A stretch of 64,000 bases of DNA from Aaosphaeria pasadenensis (GCA_022813625.1 JAKLMB010000011.1:496001-560000), one strand, 5' to 3'; positions 31,527-44,300 are shown, numbered from the stretch's first letter. A program made the numbers and translations. Notes: generated from the letters alone by a model not told the origin.

Positions 31527-33364
31527 GGTTTCGGGAGATTCTGGAATGTCGTGACTGAGGTGCGCTAAGGTATCGATGTTTAACATCTGAAGTGAGGGAA
31601 TATGGTGTATGCTAATTCATAAATTAAGCTGTTGCCTGAGAAATAGAATCAAAGCTCAAAGGATTCTTCGTTTCGACGAATAGCAATCAATCACAGAAGT
31701 AGCATCTGTTGTTGAGTCATTCATAAGGCCATGGTGTCCTTACGATACGAGTGTGATTAAGCAAAGGGTCAAGAAACGATATGGCGTGATGTTTATGGGC
31801 AATGTCTGGATAGTCTGACCAGAGAATATCTTTCTAGAAAAGTTCTGGAAGCCTTCAGACGATACGGAGGTTACAAAGTAGATTGTAGTACAGCACTTAG
31901 AGTGAGATGTAGTCTGTAGTATCATTAATGTTAGTGCAGCGAAGAGTTACTGAATACGAGTTAGCCGTCGATCTAACCACTTTGGTACTATGGACAACTT
32001 GTTCAGCATCAATTGCACATGTCCACCTTTGCATATCATCTTCATTATCGATAAAGGAAACGAGGGCTTGTGAATATCAAACATCCAATTCTCATGCGAC
32101 TCTTAACAGGGTCAACGGGGAACCGCGAGGTCGGTAATGGTATGCCACATGTTAAGGGACCACGCGGATTCTCATGTTCCAGCCTTTGTTTCCAGGTAAA
32201 ATTCTTTTACACCGGCCGAATTGTGCGCCATGTTCGCCTTGTCTATGCTAAGAAATGTCACGTTGAAATTAATGAATAATTGTGATTCTATCTTGCCTGA
32301 TATGTGGTACACTGTATGCAGATGCTGAGTGAGAAGATTATAGACATGTTGAACAAGAGAAGAACCCACTTTTCATTGAGTCTATTTCTGTACATACCAT
32401 TCCTACATTCTTTGGTCCATTTACTAATCACTTTTCAGACTTTGTATGTTGTGGAACGCATACATGTGAACATACGAGGTAACGGGAACGGCCCACCAGC
32501 ATTCCACTCTGCTCCCGCCAGGCGCCCACTTCCCCGCATCTGCACAAGCCACATCCGTCTCCGCCCGTGCAATGAAGACGACGCCATGCGCGTAGCTCTT
32601 ACAGGCACTGCTTGAATTATGTACCATTTATCGATCTGTGTGCTGGGCGGAGCAAGCCTCGCACGCGGCGATCCCCCGGATGGCCAGAAGGCTGTGATGC
32701 TAGCTCTAGGCAAGCTTGGAGATGACGACAAACACTTGGCTGCTCACCAAAAACAACATCAGGCGGGAGTCTCGGAGTGCCCTCAATGGCAGAAAGCAGG
32801 CTTTGCAAGCTCTGCAATGAGACCGTTAGTACTTGGCTTTGGCCTATCATAGGGATTGATTGAGCCACCGACTCATAATGTATGATGGGGGTGGGTGAGA
32901 GCCTCACGTTACGCCTTACGACACATTGTACGAGTGCAATCGGAATGCTTGTTCACCGGCATGTTTTAAATTGATGTCTTAAATGAAGAGTCTGTTTGTA
33001 AAGATAAGCTGACGCTTCACTCGGGGTAGGGAGGTTACGAATGCTGCGAACCATAATGCACCAGTATTTCCTTTTCCGGAAACATAGAACAGGCGATTCC
33101 TTGATAGAGTAAACTTGGTATTGTCACTTGGCAATACCGGGAGATGTACTGCTTACACGCCATGCCCTTGCGATCCAGGAATCTGGTATAAAGTGTGGAT
33201 GGATATCCGGAATGGCATTTCCATGTGCTTTGGCCGCGTTGCTTTTGTTCACTATCATTGAGAAGGCCTGCCCAAATTGCTCTTCTAAAGGCAATCATTG
33301 CCCACTTCTCCATCTTTGATCATCTACGTAGTCACCATCGTTCCTATAGTATAGATTCTCCATC
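31527..33364. other. Long intergenic region, no supported gene
   Basis: About 1.8 kb, AT-richer than the core region. The best ORF is 67 codons on the minus strand (32627-32424), with three Cys and a Trp-rich patch but no signal peptide or splice partner that I can find. The promoter of the GMC gene is at the right end. Confidence 0.45.
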
Positions 33365-35678
33365 ATGACATCCATTTCGGCAGGGCGGCTTCTGCTGTGG
33401 ACATGCTTCTCTACAACCTTTCTTATCAATGCAACGTCGGCATGGCCAACCAACAATCGCTACAATGCTCGCTTTTCTAAACGCCAGTCAACAGAGGATC
33501 CGCCTGGGCAGCCTGCGGCAGAAGAGCCAAATTTCAATGAAGAGTATGATTTTGTCATTGCTGGAGGTACATCACAATAACAATAGTCACTCTACAAAGA
33601 CATCAACTAATCCGTTCAAGGTGGAACTGCCGGTCTAGTTTTGGCCAACCGTCTGACTGAGTCTGGAAAATTTTCAGTCCTGTGTCTTGAAGCAGGCTCG
33701 AACCCTGAGATTGTTCGCGCATACGAGTCTCCCGGTGGGAACCAGTTTATCAAAGGCATCTGAAAACAAATTTTCTTTTATCAATGATCCAAGCTAACAA
33801 CATGCTTAGGGAGCGCAATTGATTGGAACTTTCTCACCACACCACAACCACATCTCAATAACAGAACACTTCAATATCTACGTAAGTAGTCAGCCTCGAT
33901 AACGTTGTTCAGCTTTTCTGACTCTATTTAGGTGGAAAGGCATTGGGCGGATCTAGCGCTACCAATGGTCTTTATTATGCGCGTGGATCAGCTAGGGTCT
34001 ACGATCACTGGGTTGAGAAGGGGAATCCCGGCTGGGGCTGGGATGAGGTCTACCCACTTTTTGTGAAGGTAATAATCATTTGAAAGAGATATTCCATGCA
34101 TAAAGTCGTTAATACAAGACAGAGTACCACTTTCAATCCACCGAATACGCCCGAGCTTCAAGCATTTGATTTGGACTACAAGACCTGGACCGAGTAAAGA
34201 TAGCCACTGAAAAGTAGAAGAAAGGACTTCAACTAATGATTCGCAGAAGCGCATACGGAAATGGACCTCTCGAACTCGGTTTTCAAGGCTACGTGCCCCC
34301 ATCAACTAATGGCTTCATTGTCGCTGCATCGGAAGCGGCCAACATCCCGATTGTAGAGGACTTGAACACTGGAAATGCCTTCGGAATCAAGCATGGAACA
34401 GCAACACTCAACGAACAGCTGAGGCGAAGCTCCAGCTACGATGGCTTCTACCAGCAAGCAAAGAACCGCACTAATCTACGAGTGTTGCACTACGCACCCG
34501 TGACTGGAATCATCTTCGGCGATCCGCCTCAGAACTCTACATCCCCTACCAACGGTACCGCAAACCCACGTGCAATTGGAGTTAGTTATATTGAGCAAGA
34601 GACTGGTCTTGTAAAGCAAGCACGCGCAAGGAATGAGGTTATCGTCAGCATGGGCGCGTTCCACTCTCCACAACTGCTCATGGTTTCGGTCAGTAAATCC
34701 ATGTTTCCAACACAATCAATGTACTAATTCATCGCAGGGTATTGGACCTGAGGCAGAATTGAAGAAGGTCGGAGTAGAACCTGTCGTAATCAATGAGAAC
34801 GTTGGCCAACAGTAAGTGCAAACATTTCAGCCAGAATAATCTATATATTAACATTCCAAAGTCTCAATGACCACTCGGTCTTCAGCATCATGGCGCTTGC
34901 CCAGCCAAATGCTTCAACGACAGAGATGTCCAGCAGCCCGAATAATTTGCAAATCGCGCAGGAGAACTTCTACACAAACCTGACCGGGCCATACACTGCT
35001 CCATCGGGCGTGACGAACGGCTTCCAGAAATTGTCTACCGAGGAATTGCAGCAGATTGGTGCCCAGGCAGTCATTGACGCTGGACTCGCCAACCAGACGC
35101 ACATCGAGTATCTGTTCGAATCCGTGTGGTATCCTTGGATTCCAACGCCATTCTACGTCCCACAGAGCAACGAATCTTACATCTCAGTCACGGCCAGCAG
35201 CATGGTCGCGCTCTCACGTGGCAACATCACGCTCCGCACGAGCTCGATGTCGGACCAACCCTACATCAACCCGAACTACTACGCCGACGAGACCGACCAA
35301 AAGATTGGTATCGCCTCCTTCAGATACCTCCGTCAAATCCTGCGACACCCGTCCCTCGCACAATTCACCATTGGCGACAACGCCGGAGAAATATCACCTG
35401 GTTCCGCGGTCGCCGATGATGACGATGATGCCATTCTCGACTACATCCGCGCAAACACAATCCCCAACTGGCACGCATCTGGCACTAATCAGATGCTACC
35501 GATCGAAGACGGCGGCGTGGTGGACCCCAGACTGCGAGTCTACGGCGTCGACGGATTGAGAGTCATCGACTGCAGTATCATTCCCGTCCTGCCCGACGTC
35601 AACATCTTGGCGTCCATCTACATGATCGCAGAAAAGGGCGCCGAGATGATAAAAGAAGATTGGAACGACGAGTCGTGA
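33365..35678 (+). CDS. Secreted GMC-family FAD oxidoreductase
   Basis: Glucose-methanol-choline family oxidase/dehydrogenase, ~649 aa. Exons: 33365-33566, 33621-33755, 33810-33881, 33932-34068, 34123-34193, 34247-34688, 34738-34811, 34862-35678. Signal peptide at residues 1-26. FAD-binding VIAGGGTAG (~62-72) forms across intron 1; RGKALGGSSATNG (~136) forms across intron 3; LLMVSGIGP forms across intron 6. Active-site His ~581 (NWHASGTNQM) and Asn ~624 (PDVNILASIY) form the usual His/Asn pair. Several N-glycosylation sequons fit secretion. Intron 2 has no GT donor: frame is kept only by a GC donor (AAAG|GCATCT), so it is either a GC-AG intron or a mutated donor. Substrate unknown; aryl-alcohol oxidase, glucose oxidase-like or a metabolite-tailoring enzyme are all possible. 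Confidence 0.88.
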
Positions 35679-36206
35679 TGAGAACGTTCCCGAAACGGAC
35701 GTCCGCCGTAATTGAACTGGCGGGCGCATTTAATGTATTTCATTAACGATTTTCAGACTTTCGCCTAACAAAAATAACTATTATTGAAATTCCGCGAATA
35801 AGTATACATTTGTTCTAGCCACCGATTCAGACAAGTGAACAGTGTCATGGACTCATGGTGTGTCGTCTGTAGTCCGTCCTGTCATAATGGTAGAGCGTTC
35901 TCGACCCTTGTATGCCAAGTGCGGCCACGATGGAAATGATTTGTGGATTCATTGCTGAAACGCCCGCTAGGGGAATTTATATTAGCACGTCGACCCTAAG
36001 GCGGCCTTTTAATGACCATAGCGGAGAAAAACAAGAGCAAACATCGCTCGTCGGTGCTGAAGTGGAATTTAGGAGTGGTGGTGGAGTAGGAATAGGAGTT
36101 GATCAGTGGAGATACAAAAGCATCGCAAGTGCCTTTCTATAACTTCATCTTCTTCAATTCTTGTACATTTTTTACTTAGAAATTCAAGTCTTCCCTGTAC
36201 TTCAAA
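35679..36206. promoter_or_regulatory. Spacer between GMC and PL9 genes
   Basis: About 530 bases with no gene. The right half should carry the PL9 promoter; short ORFs have no domain. Confidence 0.4.
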
Positions 36207-37457
36207 ATGGCAGTCATCAACTTGACATTCCTCCTTTCCATCCTGCCCAGCGTTCTAGCAGCAACCCTCTATGTCTCTCCCACAGGCTCAGACAGCGCCG
36301 CCGGAACTCTCGCCGCGCCCTTGAAGTCCATCCAAGTCGCCATTGACAAGGTCGCCGCTGGCGACACCATCTACCTCCGTGGCGGAACCTACGCCGTGAC
36401 CAAAAACATCCAGGTCAAGAAATCCGGCACATCATCTGCACCCATCACCCTCTCCGCCTACCAGTCCGAAGTCCCCATCATCGATGGCGAGGGCCTTCCT
36501 AACACTCCCGCCCCAGTCGGTGGAAGCATTGCGCAGGCCGACCGTGGTATCTTGCACATTGAGAAGGCGAATTTCTGGAAGTTTATCGGTATCGAGTTGA
36601 TTAATGGTCCGTATGGCGTGTATGCCGATAGCGTGAGCGACAACCTGTTCGAGAGGCTTGTCACGAGGAACAACTACGAGACTGGCTTCCAATTGCAGGG
36701 TGCTAGCTCTAACAACAAGATCTATTATCTTGACAGCTACGGCAACCGTGATCCCAGGAAGAATGGCGAGAGTGCGGACGGTTTTGCATGCAAAGAGGGT
36801 ACGGGTGAGGGTAACATCCTGAAGGGAGCCCGTCTGTGGAACAACGTCGACGACGGTCTTGATCTCTGGTAAGCATTCTTACATCTCTATTGTAAGAGAA
36901 CCTAGCTAATGCAACGACACAGGGAGTTCAAATCCAAAGTCACCATCATCGACACCATCTCCTGGGGCAATGGCTTCAACCGCTGGAACTTCCCCGACTT
37001 CCAAGGCGACGGCAACGGCTTCAAGCTCGGCGGAGGCGACGAAGCCGATAAGAAGGCTGCCAACCACAACGTCTCCAACTGCATCGCCTTCAGCAACGCC
37101 GCCAAGGGCTTCACTGACAACTCCCAGCCGGGCAACTTCGTCATGCTGCGCAACACCGCGTGGAACAATGCGCAAGTCGGTTTCCAGGTCAAAACTGCGG
37201 TCGCGACGCTGACTGGAAATCTCGCGGCGGTGAACATGAAGAGCACAAAGAATGCGGATCAGGTTAGCTTGAGCAGTGCGCAGAAGTTGAGCGGGAACAG
37301 CTGGAGTGCGAGTGCGACGTTGTCGAATAGCTCGTTCAAGAGCGTCGATGTGAGCCTTGTCCAGGGCAAGCGGGCGGCTAATGGAAAGATTGCGGCCAGC
37401 GACTTCTTGCTGAGGACTGATGGCTCGGCTATTGGTGCGACGACTCACTGGGCTTGA
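36207..37457 (+). CDS. Secreted pectate lyase-like protein, PL9 type (right-handed beta-helix)
   Basis: Extracellular 398-aa protein. Exons: 36207-36868 and 36923-37457; the intron interrupts DGLDLW|EFKSK. Signal peptide at residues 1-18 (ends SVLA). The start of the mature chain, LYVSPTGSDSAAGTLAAPLKS, is the typical cap of secreted beta-helix enzymes, followed by GDTIYLRGGTY and repeating Ile/Val-Asn rungs. Conserved PL9 features: DGFACKEG, NNVDDGLDLW (Asp pair for Ca2+) and GDGNGFKLGG, whose Lys matches the catalytic base of PelL. Expected reaction: Ca2+-dependent beta-elimination of polygalacturonate or a related uronan, useful for plant-wall degradation. Alternative: another uronan lyase sharing the fold. 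Confidence 0.9.
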
Positions 37458-38427
37458 GTTTGAGTCTCGTAGGAAGAGGGGTTCTTTTCATTGTATATAA
37501 TTATTGTTCGAAATCTATCCAGACGTTCTTGAGTGAAAGAGGTGTTGTTATGCATCTGTCGTAGCGCAATCTTTCTTATGACCATTTGTCAATCGTCAAG
37601 TATGAAGCGACCAAAGGCAGGAAACAGGAAAGGTCCAGACGTATGCGGTCGAATTTACGGAGAGACATCTCCAATGTGGCATAGGGCAAAGTATGTGTGG
37701 AGAAGACTTGACAGTGCCATGACGCTAGTGGCGGGTAACCTGATGATTTGAGGTATCAGAGAGAAGCAACGTGGTTTTCCCAGGGTCGAAAAGTGCTTTG
37801 AGAGGATGTGCGATAATGCTTGTATGTGGATTTCAGTAGACGCCGCGCGGAGAATAATTGAGATGTGGCTTTCTACTTTACTGGACTACCCCTCGTTTTG
37901 TTGTCTTCATTCAGAAGGCGGTTTCGTTGCGATGCCTACGTGTACCAACGATTACTCGGTCTCGACCCGGTGGTACGATATCCATGCCTTCGGTCTCCTA
38001 TGCCCCACGATTTTCTTGGCTGGGGAACTCGGTCTAATTCTCATGATTTAGAACAAATGGATTGTTTGCATAAGGTTCGAATCTGTGTTGGTAGCTATAG
38101 TGAATATTAAAGTAGGTGGAGGTAAGTAACGCTGCTGCATCCGCTGAGTTACGGAAAATTCAATGGCACACGATAATTAATACTCGTTATTGCTTGATAC
38201 ATAGCAAGGAAGAAGTTGAGCCGGTACAGTATGGTCAAAATCTCAGATGGTGCTTGATGACGTAGACTGGGGTCAAAAATTTGGGGTCGATAGACGATCG
38301 CGGAGAACTGTGACCCGACGCCAACATTTTGGGCGTATATAAATTAAACGATTGCTCAAGACTGCCCCACGTCAAAATTGAAAACGATCTTAACTAGAAT
38401 TCAAGTAAAGCTTGCAAGTTTATCACA
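37458..38427. other. Intergenic, no gene seen
   Basis: About 970 bases of AT-rich sequence. A GGTTCGAATC box near 38070 recalls a tRNA B-box, but no cloverleaf partner was found. The SDR promoter is at the right end. Confidence 0.45.
38336..38343 (+). promoter_or_regulatory. TATA box of the SDR gene
   Basis: TATATAAA, ~85 nt before the ATG at 38428. Confidence 0.5.
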
Positions 38428-39485
38428 ATGTCTATGTCAGTTGAAGATGTTCATGTCAGGGAGGGTTTCCCACGACCCTTCCCTGACACTCCAACAAATG
38501 TGTTCGAGCAATTTTCGATGAAGGGCAAGGTCGTAGTTGTGACTGGTGCTGGAGAAGGAATCGGCTATTCTGTAGCTGAAGGAATGGCCGAAGCCGGTGC
38601 AAATGTCGTTCTTCTCTACAATTCGTAAGTCAGAATTGCTCCACGTTGTACATATTGTCGTGAACTTACCATTCCCAATTAGGAATGACGCCGCCATCAA
38701 GAAGGCTGAAGGTCTTGCAAAGACCCACGGTGTCAAGACTTCCGCATACAAACTCAATGGTATGGAGCTCATATTCAAGATCTATGATTGCCAATCGACC
38801 ATCTTCAACTGACAGTATTCCACGCTAGTAACCGTTGCGGAAGATGTGAAGAATATGATCGCGAAGATTGTAGACGACTTTGGAGCCATTGATTGCTTCG
38901 TGGCCAATGCAGGTAGGGATCTACTGACTTCGAGAGAACCACTAGCAGAAAATTGATGTCGATATAGGAATGCCCGACTCGAAACCAATCTTAGATATGA
39001 GTCTGGAGGACTACAGAAGGCTCATGTCAGTAAATGGTAAGTAAATGTATCCCGATACTCTGAAGTTAGGTCTAACATGAGCAGTCGATGGTGTTGTGTA
39101 TTGCTCTAAGTACGTTGGCGAGGTATTCAAGCGTCAAGGACGCGGTAACCTCATCATCACTTCCAGTATAAGTGCCAAAATCGTCAATGTTCCCATTGAC
39201 CAGCCCGTATACAATGGCACCAAGGCATTCGTAACACAATTTGGCAAGTCTCTGGCCCGCGAATGGAGAGAGTTCGCTCGCGTCAACATTGTATCTCCCG
39301 GCTTCTTCGATACCAAGATGGGCGCTGGGCCAGAGACGGTCAATGAAGCCTACAGAATGGCTGTGCTAGGCAGGCAAGGCCATACTAAAGAGATCAAGGC
39401 CTTATATCTCTATCTCGCCAGCAATGCGTCAACGTACACAACCGGAAGCGATTTCCTTATCGACGGAGGTTACTGCCTGTCTTAA
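38428..39485 (+). CDS. Short-chain dehydrogenase/reductase (polyol/ketose reductase type)
   Basis: NAD(P)(H)-dependent classical SDR, 275 aa. Exons: 38428-38624, 38683-38759, 38829-38912, 38968-39036, 39085-39485. Cofactor motif TGAGEGIG (39-46); VANAG in place of NNAG; catalytic Ser ~169, Tyr185 and Lys189 (YNGTK). It ends DGGYCLS, as in NADP-mannitol dehydrogenase, sorbose reductase and L-xylulose reductase relatives, so a sugar/polyol carbonyl substrate is likely. The acceptor of intron 2 is ACGCTAG at 38828, not the nearer GACAG at 38815: only the former keeps frame and gives KLNVTVAEDVKNMI. Cytosolic (no targeting signal). It lies next to the PL9 gene, which may suggest use of plant-derived sugars, though this is weak. 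Confidence 0.9.
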
Positions 39486-40791
39486 GTTTTTGTAAATGAA
39501 TACCCAATTATTTAAAAAACACGACAAGGCACGAATTCAAATGCAATGTCACCAATCACAACTGTCTTCGCTCAACTGGCAAACCATAGTTAGATTTCCG
39601 TTCATAGCACTGCCGTGGGGACGCCTGGACAAAAGAAGCTGAAACTAGAACGCGCCCGATGTCCGAGCCTTTATGCAGTTCAGACCTCGCATGAAACCAA
39701 CAAACGCCTGATATGAATGGTGGAAGAATTGTGCATATACGTTTGCGCGACAATGAAAGATGATCAGTTGTACGCTGACCAAGCTATGATTCGTCAGTCG
39801 ACACCATTACAAGTCCCGAGTGAGCCAACGCAATGGAGTTAGGAGGGCCAACGGAGTGCATTGATCTGGCTATAGATAGGATCTCGATACGATTGAGACT
39901 GGTATTATGGTGTGTACATGAATGCTGATAGGTTGTTAGTCCAGATTGTTTAGACGTGCAGGTCTTCTCAGTGGCTCACTAGACATTCACTGACCGAGAT
40001 TTTAGAATGGATGTAGTTACCCAAATGCCCACGAGTATCCAGTCAGCATGAACGATATACACGTGCTCTAGCGAACCAATGAAACGTTTCCTGTATCGAT
40101 GGATCTGCCGGGCGAAGTCATCTTTAGTGATACCTAACGCTTGTCCAAACGTCTTTCAGATGTGTTTCACAGATGTCTGTGGGTATTTTCAGCTACTATT
40201 GACCGATAATATACAATTGTAGGAATGCAATGCCTGAAAATCACCAGTTTTTCTTGCGCCCCACGATACCAAGCACAACTGTGGTTGGACGTATACAGAC
40301 AGACCGTCTGAGAAGCATTGTATGTACACCTTTTTGACACAAGTGCCCGATCGCTAACATGAAACATGGGCAGGGCGTTTTTTGTTCTTTCACCTTTTTA
40401 TCTTTGGAAAACTGAATACGACGATAGGAACTATCGGTGGGAAGCATGCATGAAGCTTCCCCAGTATCGCTAACGATGTGGTTGGTTATCGCCATTTTCC
40501 CGGCCAGGCGCCACAGACCGTGAAACAGCTCGGACATCGGCCCCCACCATTCTCTCTGTGCAAGACACAGCCGACCAGTTTGCTAGATACGTTGGCACGG
40601 CATGCACAAATCAGGAATCTCGGCAAGGATTCCAGAAATCCCATGCCGGAGGTAGAGCACACCATTTGCGTTTGCCTTTGTATCAACGTCGGAAAAACAC
40701 GGTACTAGCACATGAACGATAAGAATAGTTTCCGACTTTTTATTCATTCATTATCAGCTAGTGGATACATTGAAGCTTGTTACAAATTCTA
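39486..40791. other. Intergenic, no gene seen
   Basis: About 1.3 kb with only short domain-less ORFs on both strands. Composition is random-looking with no repeats. Confidence 0.45.
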
Positions 40792-41231
40792 TCATTGTCC
40801 AGAACGAGAATTTGTCGTGTTATTGGATTCCGTCGCTCCACCGTTCGTACCAGACACAGCTCTTCCTTGTTGAGTGGCGGCATTACTATTTCTAGCTTCT
40901 CCTCCCGTTGTTGTTTGTGTGATAGGCATGTAAACGACTTGGCTATTTGTGAGCGTGGATTGGGATGAGGTGTTAGTTGCCTGGTCGTGATGTCAGTTTT
41001 TGATGTATTTACCATTCTCTCGAGGACTCACGCACCCCAGACTGCCATGTCTGGCACTCCGTTCCCTGATAAGTGTTAGCACAAGTGAAATAGTAGATGA
41101 CTTGTTTCGTACCAGGCCATTTCGTAAGAACGACGTACATGAGAGCTATCCAGCGTATTGGGCTGCGCGGAGCCATTCGCATTACTGGCCGCATTGAGAT
41201 GTGCATAACTGAAAGATAGTGGAGGAATCAT
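40792..41231 (-). CDS. Small spliced N/Q/S/T-rich protein, hypothetical
   Basis: Three exons, 41231-41139, 41065-41036 (30-nt microexon) and 40980-40792, code for 103 aa. No single frame shows this gene; it appears only after joining. Both introns are textbook: GTACGT...GTGCTAAC...TATCAG and GTGCGT...ACTGAC...GACCAG. All junctions are phase 0. A TATA box (41312-41318) lies ~80 nt upstream. The product has no signal peptide or membrane segment. It is low in hydrophobics and rich in Asn, Gln, Ser, Thr and Gly, with one Cys-Gln-Thr-Trp motif from the microexon. It looks intrinsically disordered. No family recognised; possibly a lineage-specific regulator or adaptor. Confidence 0.6.
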
Positions 41232-41311
41232 TGTAGCTCAAATCTTGGATGCTGAGAGATACAAACTGATGTGGAATGATGCTTCTACCATACAGTTGGA
41301 TAGTATGAAGT

Positions 41312-41318
41312 CTTTATA
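41312..41318 (-). promoter_or_regulatory. TATA box of the N/Q/S/T-rich gene
   Basis: TATAAAG on the minus strand, ~80 nt upstream of the ATG at 41231. Confidence 0.4.
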
Positions 41319-44300
41319 CACTTCACTGACCGAAGGACCGCCGCTGGTTCACGATACGAAAAGTAGTCCGCGGAACCAAACAATAGACTTTCAGCAGTGC
41401 CTCATTCGCCAGAATAGGATAGAATGATCGATTGTAGAACCAAGAGAGATACTCTAGCGTGTACACTACTACAACGAGCCTCTATCAATCGTCGTAGACG
41501 ATCAGGCTGTGTCTCTTTCGAGACAAAGGCGTCGGTGCCTTAACGGCTCGCGTAAAACATACATTGCCAGGTTCGCATGGGCATTAATGCACCTAGCATT
41601 GAAAAGAATATCTACGATTGGTATCTTGAGTGTATGTTTTACCAGACTGAGTGGGACAATCTGTGACGAGTTCTCGCTACGTAGCAACTAGCCTATATGG
41701 GCTCTCCTTACGCAACGAACGATTGGAGCCAAATTCGATAATGTGGCCGAATTGTATTGAATTTCCATTGATTAAGCTTTTTTGGTTTGCGTCATCAGAG
41801 GCTTTTCTCCACAGGCATTCATCCTCGAGGAATCGTGGCCGTAATCATTGACCTCCGGAGCACGTGCAAAGATGTAGTCTCTCATCTACGCCCAAGTATG
41901 TTCGTTTGAAGGATTTTGTCATGGTGCGATGCACAAGCATATTCGGGTAGATCCTTTCTCTGACGCATGCATGCACGAAGATCATTCTTGAACACTTTGT
42001 GAACTGTTGACCTGAATAGCAAAACCACTTATACCCCCCCAAGTAAAGGCAGTGCATCAAAACAAGTGGTACCAACATCTGAGGTCCAAATGATGGCTCC
42101 AGTCGGAGAATTCCATCACATGATTCGAAACTGAGGATGCAGTTTGATGCCGCATGTTGGGGATGTCGGTTCCTTAGTTATGCATTCCCCACATCAGGCT
42201 GTGGCATAGCTGTGTGCACTATGCTAGTTTCGAGTTTACAGGGCCACTCTGAGGAAGACTACGAGGCCTCGATGAGGCTCCACTGTTACTCGCAGGATGT
42301 CTCTCTTTTCAACGGCACGTTCGCTCGCAAAGCCGGATTGTCGGATTGTACTGACTGGGGGTCTATCCTGCTAATTGGGACCTCTGCCCAATTAACTCCT
42401 CGCTACTCCTTGTGAGTCACTGAATAAGTAGTATCTCTTAATGCACGATCATGCTAAACTACGTGTGATAGGTTGCCGGTAGGCACCATTCGAGTTCTGG
42501 ATGTCTTACCAAAGACTTGCTTCGACGCTTCCCAAGTCGCAACCAGTCGGAAAATATCTCGCGCTCCACATATTCTCTTGTCAATTGGGGGCGGATCTTG
42601 ATCAAGATAAACATATCACGCATGAACGTTTGGCTCGGTAAATTTTGAAACGTTTGGGCATGTCCGCGCCACCTCATTATTATCTAAGCACTACGAATCT
42701 TCTTCCTTTCTGGGAATGGGGAAAGGATCGCCACTTACGAATTGACGAGCAACCCTACAATTGCAGGAATCAAGTCGCTTAATTGATACGATTCAATTGC
42801 GCGAGCGTGATAGCGCGTCCTTCTGATTTTGGCGAGACCTCAAGCCTCGGATGAATGGCGACATCACGTGCTCCACCTGGCTACACAATCAGCCAAGTGT
42901 GTAAATGGACTCGTGTCAAATCGGAGCGAGGAGGATGGGAGCTGAAGTCTATCTAATCCATTTCCGGTCGCGCATGCGATGTTTACTGTTTCTACTACGC
43001 GACGATTCCCAAGTGTGGCCAAAAAGCTGATCGCAAGTTATGAGTGGTGGCCAATCTAAACAATGTTGAAGCATTTTGGAAAGATATTTTGCTGTTGATG
43101 TAATTGTCTCGGATCAAAGCCGAGAGGGCGTATTAATCCCACCTTTTTCATCACCGACGTTGGATCAATGATGGAAGTTGGTTTTGTCGCTACTAATGGT
43201 CATTCTTGTACGGTCAGGCTGACTCTCGCGCGTAAGGAATAGAACGTAACACATTCGCAAATTCTGTCAATGCATTGTCGTCAATTGAAAGACAAAGTCG
43301 CTAAACATAACAAACCAACAGTATACTAATTGGACAGGTCAATCGGACGCAGTGCTACAGTCTCGTCTGAAGATGACTTTATGTAACATTGCATTGAATA
43401 CTAGTCATAAAAGAAAGAAAGCAATATGAATAACTCTCTAACAGTTTATGAAAGTAGTAGAGCAGAATTTACCCGGACTCTACTTAACAGTGTTATGCAT
43501 AGTGACGTACCTGCATTGGTCTGGTAATTTGAAATATCTGCATCAAAGGGTGCTTGAAATGCCTTCAAGAATGAATGTTTATCTTTTCACCTAGATTAGC
43601 CCGAGGGATAAGAACGTGCAACGTCTTGCAGACCTAGGGGTGACCGGTGAACTTCATGCCTAAGTGCCAGATTCTGTGATTCGTACATCTATGAACTCAG
43701 AGCAAGGGCGGGCCGTACTTTCGCCTGATTTCAGGCAACACTACCGAGACAATGGAATCCATTCCTAGCCTTGTGGCTCCATAGGGCGGGGCACTTATCG
43801 CTCCAGTGACTACATCTGCAGAATTGATGACTTCATGACAATGGTTGATACGAGTAACAAGTAGTCTACGTTACGATATTTTGTTTTTGAAACTAAGACT
43901 TTTGTAACTGGAAAGTACCAGCCAAACCAAGTGAGCAGTCGAGAGTGTAGTATCCTATTGTTAAAGAATGGAAACAGCGCACTAATGTCCTCACTTTCCA
44001 TCGCTAAACACCAACATACACCAATATTTGTGATACTCGAAGCCACCCGCGGCCTCGAGGAATACTGGAGGACCATGTAAGGAATTCAATAGATTCCTGA
44101 AGGGTTCTGTCAATCATTCAATAGCGACCATTGGAGGACAGAAAGCGTTGAGTCGAAGTACAAAAATGGTTGACCACCGAAACAGGAAATCAGTGACGAT
44201 CTTACGATAGTCGTCAAACAGTTTTCACATTCTTGTTAGATGTTGCAAGAATGATGTGTCCCTCAAGTGCATTGGGCCTCATTCGGTGATCGATGCAGGA

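Noticed and set aside
32424..32627. 67-codon minus ORF with Cys and a Trp pair
   Set aside because: Faintly like an esterase strand but no signal peptide, no catalytic motif and no splice partners found.
38040..38110. GGTTCGAATC box resembling a tRNA internal promoter
   Set aside because: No matching A-box or cloverleaf stems could be paired.
38811..38828. Acceptor GACAG at 38815 for SDR intron 2
   Set aside because: It breaks the reading frame; the acceptor at 38828 keeps frame and the conserved sequence.
33365..39485. Possible secondary-metabolite cluster (GMC, SDR, MFS, others)
   Set aside because: No PKS, NRPS, terpene or DMAT backbone gene and the permeases are nutrient-type.
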